A stretch of 64,000 nucleotides of DNA, taken from NCBI GenBank assembly GCA_002050275.1, contig MWTB01000021.1:1-64000 (forward strand), written 5' to 3'. The first letter of the stretch is position 1. Each line of letters opens with the position of its first letter. The notes under the pieces are model-generated. The model was not told where the DNA came from. It did not search any database and saw nothing but the letters and a program-made list of their open reading frames with translations. This document shows positions 58,691-64,000 of the stretch, piece after piece. Position numbers and translations under genes: made by a program. The DNA is from Anaerolineae bacterium UTCFX1. Its GTDB lineage: Bacteria > Chloroflexota > Anaerolineae > Anaerolineales > Villigracilaceae.

Positions 58691-60859
58691 TTACGGCGTA
58701 TAGTATTCGACAATCAACGCCGGTCGATTTCCCGCAGTTGGGGCATTGCCGCTATAAAAACGGACAAAATCTGCGTTGCCATTATCGTTATCGCCAAGGG
58801 CAAATCTCAAGCGGAATTGCGTCCGCCCTGTTTTATTGATGTAAGCGAGAATATCGCTCGTCCACACGCGCACGTGCCAGCCATTCACTCGCGTAGACGG
58901 AAGCGCGCCGACCGCATGCTTCGTTGCCGCGGCTTGAAAATCAATTAGTTCAAGACCGGGATCGTTGCTAAACGCGCCGTTTCGCACATCCACGGTCAAC
59001 CCGCCGAGCGAAGTAAACGCATTCGTTCCAATCGTACGGAAGAATCGAATCTTGAGCGTGACCTTTGTAATAACCGCGTCATCAGGAAGGGACGAAGTAT
59101 TAAAAGACAAAAAGCCGCGATACTGGCGATCCTCCGCATCATCTCCCACATTAAACGCCCCTGCCGAGCGATTAAGCGTTCCGCCCGTAGAGCTATTCTC
59201 CGTCGCTTCCAACGTCCAGCCGTCTTCCGCTCCAATCGAACGGAAAACGCTTCTACCCGGGACAGCCGAGGAGGCGCTAAAATACGCGCCCGGCGGACTG
59301 ATCGTAGTGCGAGTTGTGCCAGCGGCATCCGCATCCACCGCATTTGAAAGAATTCCCAGCGGAACGGAAGGCAAAATAGGCGCGTCGCTCCATGTAAAAT
59401 CAGGAATGGGATACGTCGCCGCAGTAAACACGTTTCCGCCTGTCACAGGACGGAAGTCTCCGCCGGCAGGGTTGACTAGTTGCGGCTGGATGACGTTAAT
59501 GGCGTTGTCGGCGCGCAATTGCGTTTCATTGCAAGTTGGGTTCGCGGGACGACATCCTTCACTCGAGTCCTCAATTCCCAGAGGATGACCCGCCGGCCCG
59601 TTCCAAATGATGTTGCCGCGAATTCTTAAATTCACGTCCGTTTTTGCAGGATTAGGAATATTTGAACCGCCCGCAGGCGCGCGCGGTCCATAGATAGCAA
59701 AATGCTGCCACGCGCTCTGGAAGCCGGCCGGATTATAAACAATATTATTGTAGATATACACATTGCGATTAGGGATAGGCTCTTCGTCTCCGATGCTATT
59801 TGTACCCCATCCTCCCGCAAGCCGATTCGCATTACATTGCGCAGCGTCGCCGTCGCAAGAACGCCCGCCAAAAACAACCTCGACCACATGACTGCGGCTG
59901 CCCACACGATAGCAAGTGTTGTAAGCCATCAAGATGTTATAGCCGCCGTTGACGCCGAAACACGCTCCTTCGACGTCGTGGATAACATTATTGACAAATT
60001 TGACGTCATACGTTTCGTAGTGCAACCAGGGCGAGGACATGTATTCAAACCCTGTGCCTTGCCCAGCGGTGAATCCGCCTGTGCCGCAGTTGTAAATAAC
60101 GTTCCCTTCCACGCGGATATAGGCTGAGCCGCCCTTCACATAGGCGCACCAATCGTCGCCGCCGTGGATTTTATTTTTCACAATATGACCATATTGCACA
60201 GATACGAAGTCAATTACATTTTCATACGATCCCGAAAGGTCGCTATTTTCGATATAGACGTATTGCGACTGGTTAATTTTAACAGTTTCATGTGCATCTC
60301 CATTCCCTCTGAAATCTACGTTGCGCAACAACAAATGATCGCATAGCTCGCAATGCAATACGTCGCCGTTGACATTGATGGTCAACGACTCGATATAGAG
60401 ATAGCGCGCGTCGTAAATATTCAAATCGCCGAGCAAAACAATCTGCCCGCGCGCCCCATTGCCGCGTATCCAAATAGGAGCATCATATGCGCCATAGCGC
60501 GACTCCAAGTAAACTGGAATAGAAGATTCGGGATAGCTGCCCGGCTGGAGATTGATGCGCACGCCTTCGCTCAACACAACGTTCATCGGAACGTCGTTCC
60601 ATGCGGCGCTGATGGTGCGAAAGGCGGCAGCGGGCGAAGCGCCATCATTGGCGTCGTTTCCATTAACAGGATCTACCCAGATATCGCGCAGAAGAGGGCT
60701 TCCAGTCGCATATAACTCATGAGCAGGCGCGCGAGCCTCGATGAATTCTCCGGCTTGGGCTGGCGCAGCCTGCGCAGAATTTGTGCGGGAAGTAAAGACG
60801 GAAAGAACAAGAATTCCAATAGAAAAGGTTGCTTTAATTAAGCGTGTCAGGGTCGGCAT
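58691..60859 (-). CDS. Secreted right-handed beta-helix protein with C-terminal DNRLRE-type domain
   Basis: A 722-residue protein. The signal peptide covers residues 1-31 (ending AQAAPA). A parallel beta-helix region of pectate-lyase-like coils spans about 60-480 (WVDPVNGNDANDGASPAAAF at its start, then many YIEN/VRGN-type rungs). A DNRLRE-like beta-sandwich spans about 560-722 (RGFLSFNTSSLPDDAVITKV ... FYSGNAPTAGNRPALIVEYY). It may bind or cleave extracellular polysaccharide; no catalytic residues can be named with confidence. GGAGGAATTCTT precedes its ATG. The 285 bases upstream (60860-61144) hold the msrB terminator and no gene. Confidence 0.85.
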   Translation of the reverse strand: MPTLTRLIKATFSIGILVLSVFTSRTNSAQAAPAQAGEFIEARAPAHELYATGSPLLRDIWVDPVNGNDANDGASPAAAFRTISAAWNDVPMNVVLSEGVRINLQPGSYPESSIPVYLESRYGAYDAPIWIRGNGARGQIVLLGDLNIYDARYLYIESLTINVNGDVLHCELCDHLLLRNVDFRGNGDAHETVKINQSQYVYIENSDLSGSYENVIDFVSVQYGHIVKNKIHGGDDWCAYVKGGSAYIRVEGNVIYNCGTGGFTAGQGTGFEYMSSPWLHYETYDVKFVNNVIHDVEGACFGVNGGYNILMAYNTCYRVGSRSHVVEVVFGGRSCDGDAAQCNANRLAGGWGTNSIGDEEPIPNRNVYIYNNIVYNPAGFQSAWQHFAIYGPRAPAGGSNIPNPAKTDVNLRIRGNIIWNGPAGHPLGIEDSSEGCRPANPTCNETQLRADNAINVIQPQLVNPAGGDFRPVTGGNVFTAATYPIPDFTWSDAPILPSVPLGILSNAVDADAAGTTRTTISPPGAYFSASSAVPGRSVFRSIGAEDGWTLEATENSSTGGTLNRSAGAFNVGDDAEDRQYRGFLSFNTSSLPDDAVITKVTLKIRFFRTIGTNAFTSLGGLTVDVRNGAFSNDPGLELIDFQAAATKHAVGALPSTRVNGWHVRVWTSDILAYINKTGRTQFRLRFALGDNDNGNADFVRFYSGNAPTAGNRPALIVEYYTP

Positions 60860-61091
60860 AAGAATTCCTCCAAAATATGGTGAAATTTAAGGGCGCAAGG
60901 CAACTACATCTCTCGATTTGAGGTTAATTTTATCGGAATTGGAATAGATCGTACCGGCAGTTTTGTTAACGCAGATCAAGGAGAGTATATAACCGGCTAC
61001 ATATGGACGCGAAGAAAGCAGTCTTCTAGAGTTCTTACATCGGTAGGCTTCGCTTCAATGGTCCTTCGCAACTGCCTAACCGCCAAATGTA

Positions 61092-61129
61092 AAAGAGGAG
61101 ACTCTTCTCATAAAACAAGTCTCCTCTTT
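61092..61129 (-). terminator. Terminator of msrB
   Basis: A 12-bp stem (AAAGAGGAGACT / AGTCTCCTCTTT) with a 14-base loop, followed by TTTTA on the minus strand. Confidence 0.8.
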
Positions 61130-61144
61130 CTAAGCATGGTCAGT

Positions 61145-61591
61145 CTACTTCTCAAACAGCGACTTATATTCCCCGTACCCTTCCTCCTCCAGCTTCTCCA
61201 CTGGGATAAATCGCATCGAAGCCGAATTCATGCAATAGCGCAAACCCGTCGGCGCAGGACCGTCTTCAAAAACGTGACCCAAATGCGAATCGCCTTGTTT
61301 CGAACGAATCTCAATACGCTGCATAGACAACTCATCGTCCTCGCGCTCGACGATATTATCCGCTTCCAGCGGCTGCGTGAACGAGGGCCAGCCGCAGCCC
61401 GAATCGAACTTATCCAACGAACTAAATAACGGCTCGCCTGAAACGATATCCACGTAAACGCCGTCTGCATTGTTGTTCCAATATTGATTCGCAAAAGCGC
61501 GCTCAGTGCCTCGCTGTTGCGTAACCTGATATTGCAACGGCGACAGCCGCCTGCGCAACTCGGCGTCGGTAGGCTTGGTAAATACAGTCAT
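61145..61591 (-). CDS. msrB: Peptide-methionine (R)-S-oxide reductase
   Basis: A 148-residue MsrB that repairs oxidised methionine. The catalytic Cys lies in [14 protein letters not shown], and the fold segments [11 protein letters not shown] and [13 protein letters not shown] are typical. The two CxxC zinc-binding pairs of many MsrB proteins are absent, so this is the zinc-free form. The Cys in SGCGW may serve as resolving residue. AAGGAG precedes its ATG. Confidence 0.96.
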   Translation of the reverse strand: MTVFTKPTDAELRRRLSPLQYQVTQQRGTERAFANQYWNNNADGVYVDIVSGEPLFSSLDKFDSGCGWPSFTQPLEADNIVEREDDELSMQRIEIRSKQGDSHLGHVFEDGPAPTGLRYCMNSASMRFIPVEKLEEEGYGEYKSLFEK

Positions 61592-61658
61592 AAAGAAACT
61601 CCTTGTTCTTCAAATGCCGAACGCGATGCGCTCGGCATTCTTTTTGACGACTCGCGCG

Positions 61659-62147
61659 CTATCTTTCTTCCCTAATTGTCAGATTCACTACAATAGCGCG
61701 ACTCGCAAGAATTAAATCCTGTGGTGCGATCATAATCTCCTCGCCCCATTGACCCGCGCCCGTGCCGAGAATAGGTTCGTTGAGCAAGGTCGCTTCAAGG
61801 AAGGAGCGGAATCCGCTGGGCTGCCAGCCGAACGCGGGGATCGAACCGATCACATATCCCGTCGTTTCTTTCACCGCGTCAGGCGAAGCCATCTGAATAT
61901 TGCGCGAGCCGATGGCTTTCTTCAAATTTCCAGAGATCGCGTTCTGGTCGCCGCCGAGCATCACAAGCACGCGCTCGCCCGTGTCTGCTTGAAAGATCAG
62001 CGTCTTCACGGCTTGCCGTTCGGAGAATCCCAATACATGCGCCACATGCGCCGCGCCCTTTTCAGTTTCAGGCGAAAAACTACGCGCCTCATAAGCGATG
62101 CCGCGTTTGTCGAGGTATAGATGCGGGGGGAGTTTTATCATTTGCAT
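61659..62147 (-). CDS. YbaK/ProX-type aminoacyl-tRNA deacylase
   Basis: A 162-residue protein of the YbaK editing family, which removes wrongly attached amino acids from tRNA. The segments AAHVAHVLGFSERQAVKTLI, LVMLGGDQNAISGNLKKAIG and the GYVIGSIPAFGW loop are typical. The ATG at 62147 is preferred because AAGAGA precedes it and it lies just past the transporter stop; ATGs at 62171 and 62141 are alternatives. Substrate tRNA unknown. Confidence 0.88.
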   Translation of the reverse strand: MQMIKLPPHLYLDKRGIAYEARSFSPETEKGAAHVAHVLGFSERQAVKTLIFQADTGERVLVMLGGDQNAISGNLKKAIGSRNIQMASPDAVKETTGYVIGSIPAFGWQPSGFRSFLEATLLNEPILGTGAGQWGEEIMIAPQDLILASRAIVVNLTIREER

Positions 62148-62151
62148 TCTC

Positions 62152-63048
62152 TTATCTACTCTTCGCGGCAAGATAGATGCCCACGAGAATTAACGCGCCG
62201 CCAAACAAGGTTGTTGACGAAGGCGTTTCTTGCAATATGAAGTAGGCTAAAAACGCCGAACCAATCGGTTCGCCCAGCGTAGTCGCCGCCACAAGCGCCG
62301 CCGACAGGCGCTTCAGCGCCCAATTGTAAATAGAATGACCAACAACTTGCGGCAATGCCGCCAGTAGGAAGATCCACAGATAGGTTCGCGGCGCGAGACC
62401 AAACGGCGAATCACCGGCGGCAGTCATCGTTAATAACAACATAACGGCGGCGGCTCCATACACAAGGAAAACGTATGGGATTAATGACATGCTTGCGCGA
62501 AGCTTCCGCCCTAAGATCAAGTAACCGCTCACCGCCCACGCTCCCACAAGCGCGAGGAAATTCCCCCACATGGCGCGTCCGCTTAACCGAGCGCCGAGGC
62601 TGCCGCGCGCGTCAAAAAGCGCGATGACAATTCCACCAGCCAACGCCAGCGCCAGCCCAGCCAGCGCGCTGCGAGATAGGCGTTCTTTTAATAACGCCGG
62701 CGACAACAACGCCACCCAGAGCGGGCCCGTGCTGACAAATACGACCGAGCTGGCTACGCTCGTATATTCCAGCGACGTGATCCAAGCGGCAAAATGAACG
62801 GCGAGAAAAGCGCCTGAGAAAACAGCGAGCAGAATTTCAGCCTGCGAGAGGCGCTTGAGTTCAATCCAGTGACGGGTAAGCGCGAGCGGAGCGATCAGCA
62901 GCACAGCAAACGTCAGCCGCAACGCCGCGATCGTCAACGACGAAGCGCCGCCGTTCTGCGCGAATCGAATAAAAATACTTGCGGTCGAAACGGCAAGGAT
63001 CGCGGCGCTTAACGCGGCGGGGAGAAAAGACCGGCTGCGGGAATCCAT
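62152..63048 (-). CDS. EamA/DMT-family transporter
   Basis: A 298-residue membrane protein with ten predicted helices in two EamA repeats (about residues 8-145 and 155-295). Typical motifs are SIFIRFAQNGGASSLTIAAL near the start and ATTLGEPIGSAFLAYFIL near the end. DMT transporters export or import amino acids, nucleotide sugars or other metabolites; no substrate can be read. It is co-oriented with the YbaK-like gene, almost touching it. Confidence 0.93.
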   Translation of the reverse strand: MDSRSRSFLPAALSAAILAVSTASIFIRFAQNGGASSLTIAALRLTFAVLLIAPLALTRHWIELKRLSQAEILLAVFSGAFLAVHFAAWITSLEYTSVASSVVFVSTGPLWVALLSPALLKERLSRSALAGLALALAGGIVIALFDARGSLGARLSGRAMWGNFLALVGAWAVSGYLILGRKLRASMSLIPYVFLVYGAAAVMLLLTMTAAGDSPFGLAPRTYLWIFLLAALPQVVGHSIYNWALKRLSAALVAATTLGEPIGSAFLAYFILQETPSSTTLFGGALILVGIYLAAKSR

Positions 63049-63187
63049 CGCCGCCGAGTGTACCCCACTTTAAGAAGGTCGTCAGGCAAGCGCATGAGTT
63101 TCGTCGCCAACAACGATGAATATCTTTCTTGACACTCTCTACTCACAAGGCTACAATTTCCGTAATCATTTTTACAAGGAGACGATC

Positions 63188-63796
63188 ATGGCATTTGAAC
63201 TTCCAAAACTGGCATATGCTTTCGACGCGCTTGAGCCTCACATTGACGCGCGCACGATGGAGATCCACTATGCAAAGCACCATCAGGCTTACATTACGAA
63301 TTTAAATAACGCGGTAGATAAAACTCCCGAACTTGCAGGCAAATCGCTCGTCGCGATGTTAAGCGATTTAAACGCTGTTCCCGAGTCTGTGCGCGGCGCT
63401 GTACGCAATCATGGCGGCGGAACGTACAACCATAATCTATTTTGGGAGATCATGGGTCCAAACGCCGGCGGAGCGCCAAAAGGCGAATTGGCTGAAGCGA
63501 TCAACTCAGCCTTTGGGTCGTTCGAAGCGTTCAAAGAGGAGTTCGCTAAATCTGCAGGCGCGCGCTTCGGCTCCGGCTGGGCGTGGCTCGTCAAGAAAAA
63601 CGGCGGCGGACTCGCAGTCGTTTCGACGGCAAATCAAGACAATCCGCTTTCAGACGGCGCAACCCCGATCCTCGGCATTGATGTATGGGAACACGCCTAC
63701 TACTTGAACTATCAAAACCGCCGCGCCGACTATGTAACAGCGTGGTGGAACACAGTCAATTGGGACGCGGTCGCCGCAAAGTTTGCTGCGAAGTAA
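63188..63796 (+). CDS. sodA: Superoxide dismutase, Fe/Mn type
   Basis: A 202-residue enzyme. Metal ligands are seen in [17 protein letters not shown] (His), [11 protein letters not shown] (His) and [17 protein letters not shown] (Asp, His). The C-terminal [13 protein letters not shown] is typical. The metal preference cannot be set from this reading, so the symbol could equally be sodB. The ATG at 63188 follows AAGGAG and gives the usual [12 protein letters not shown] start; an upstream in-frame ATG at 63116 is rejected. Confidence 0.96.
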   Translation: MAFELPKLAYAFDALEPHIDARTMEIHYAKHHQAYITNLNNAVDKTPELAGKSLVAMLSDLNAVPESVRGAVRNHGGGTYNHNLFWEIMGPNAGGAPKGELAEAINSAFGSFEAFKEEFAKSAGARFGSGWAWLVKKNGGGLAVVSTANQDNPLSDGATPILGIDVWEHAYYLNYQNRRADYVTAWWNTVNWDAVAAKFAAK

Positions 63797-63847
63797 CATT
63801 TTTTATCTTGCAGAGTACGCGAAGACAGATATAATCAGGCGACTCTA

Positions 63848-63882
63848 AACCTTGCGAAGGATTCTCCAACCTTCGCAAGGTT
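63848..63882. repeat. Inverted repeat between sod and the ferredoxin gene
   Basis: Perfect 13-base arms (AACCTTGCGAAGG / CCTTCGCAAGGTT) with a 9-base loop. They share their core with the palindrome in malQ at 56066-56080. There is no U-tract, so a simple terminator is not obvious. Confidence 0.7.
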
Positions 63883-63918
63883 GCGGACATCACTACTAAC
63901 TTCTCAAAGGAGTGTTTC

Positions 63919-64000
63919 ATGACCCACATCATCACAAGTTTATGCGTTCGAGATCGAGGCTGCATTGAAGTTTGCCCGGTAGAATGTATGTTGCCGGGCT
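63919..64000 (+). CDS. Ferredoxin, 4Fe-4S type (3' truncated by the window end)
   Basis: The first 27 residues read MTHIITSLCVRDRGCIEVCP and then VECMLPG. The Cys spacing (C-x5-C-x3-C-P-x2-C) is that of bacterial 7Fe/8Fe ferredoxins. AAAGGAG at 63906-63912 lies 6 bases before the ATG. The remainder lies outside the window. Confidence 0.85.
   Translation, partial: MTHIITSLCVRDRGCIEVCPVECMLPG

Overview
The window looks like a chromosomal segment of a Chloroflexota bacterium, most likely class Anaerolineae. This is inferred from gene content, not from a marker-gene tree. The pointers are a GT-C membrane glycosyltransferase fused to an NHL propeller, a RodA-PbpA fusion beside FhaA/FhaB-like genes, secreted proteins ending in an LPATG motif plus a sortase domain, glgA-glgC-malQ, and several families of short palindromic repeats.

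Layout. 1-1.2 kb: end of a TPR-like gene and a SET-domain gene. 1.2-5.2 kb (minus): a compact bacterial microcompartment (BMC) operon with acylating aldehyde dehydrogenase, hexameric shell protein, EutQ-like cupin, EutJ-like ATPase and trimeric shell protein. 5.2-16.1 kb: housekeeping genes (tRNA-Leu, tig, clpP, HAD phosphatase, rlmN, GT-C/NHL protein, SPOUT methyltransferase, YgjV-GNAT protein, M23 peptidase). 16.2-22.4 kb (minus): a restriction-modification island holding a GIY-YIG/helicase, an Eco57I-like methyltransferase, a stand-alone GIY-YIG nuclease and a small N6-methylase-like protein. It is full of copies of one palindromic repeat, and one cluster of copies lies in frame inside the helicase gene. 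22.5-28.9 kb: FAD/FeS oxidoreductase, gpmA, mutS.

28.9-41.9 kb (minus): a 12-gene surface-polysaccharide operon. It starts with the complete CDP-3,6-dideoxyhexose route (cytidylyltransferase, 4,6-dehydratase, E1, E3-like reductase). It continues with an SDR, a C-methyltransferase-type enzyme, a TPP enzyme, a NeuB-like synthase, a glycosyltransferase and two membrane proteins. A branched dideoxy sugar is a reasonable inference. 42-44.5 kb: H+-pyrophosphatase and a divergent HesB/IscA protein. 45-51.8 kb: cell-envelope genes (two SH3b proteins, zinc ribbon, FhaA, FhaB, mtnP, RodA fused to a PbpA-like domain lacking its active-site lysine). 51.9-56.3 kb: tRNA-His and a glycogen operon. 56.5-60.9 kb: two large secreted beta-helix proteins, convergently arranged; one ends in LPATG plus sortase. 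61-64 kb: msrB, YbaK-like deacylase, DMT transporter, superoxide dismutase and the start of a ferredoxin gene.

The points most worth following are the palindromic repeat family that surrounds a small GIY-YIG nuclease and also sits inside a restriction gene, the self-contained LPATG-sortase protein, the RodA/pseudo-PbpA fusion, and the BMC operon without a signature enzyme or vertex protein. All family calls come from reading the sequence; no database search was run.
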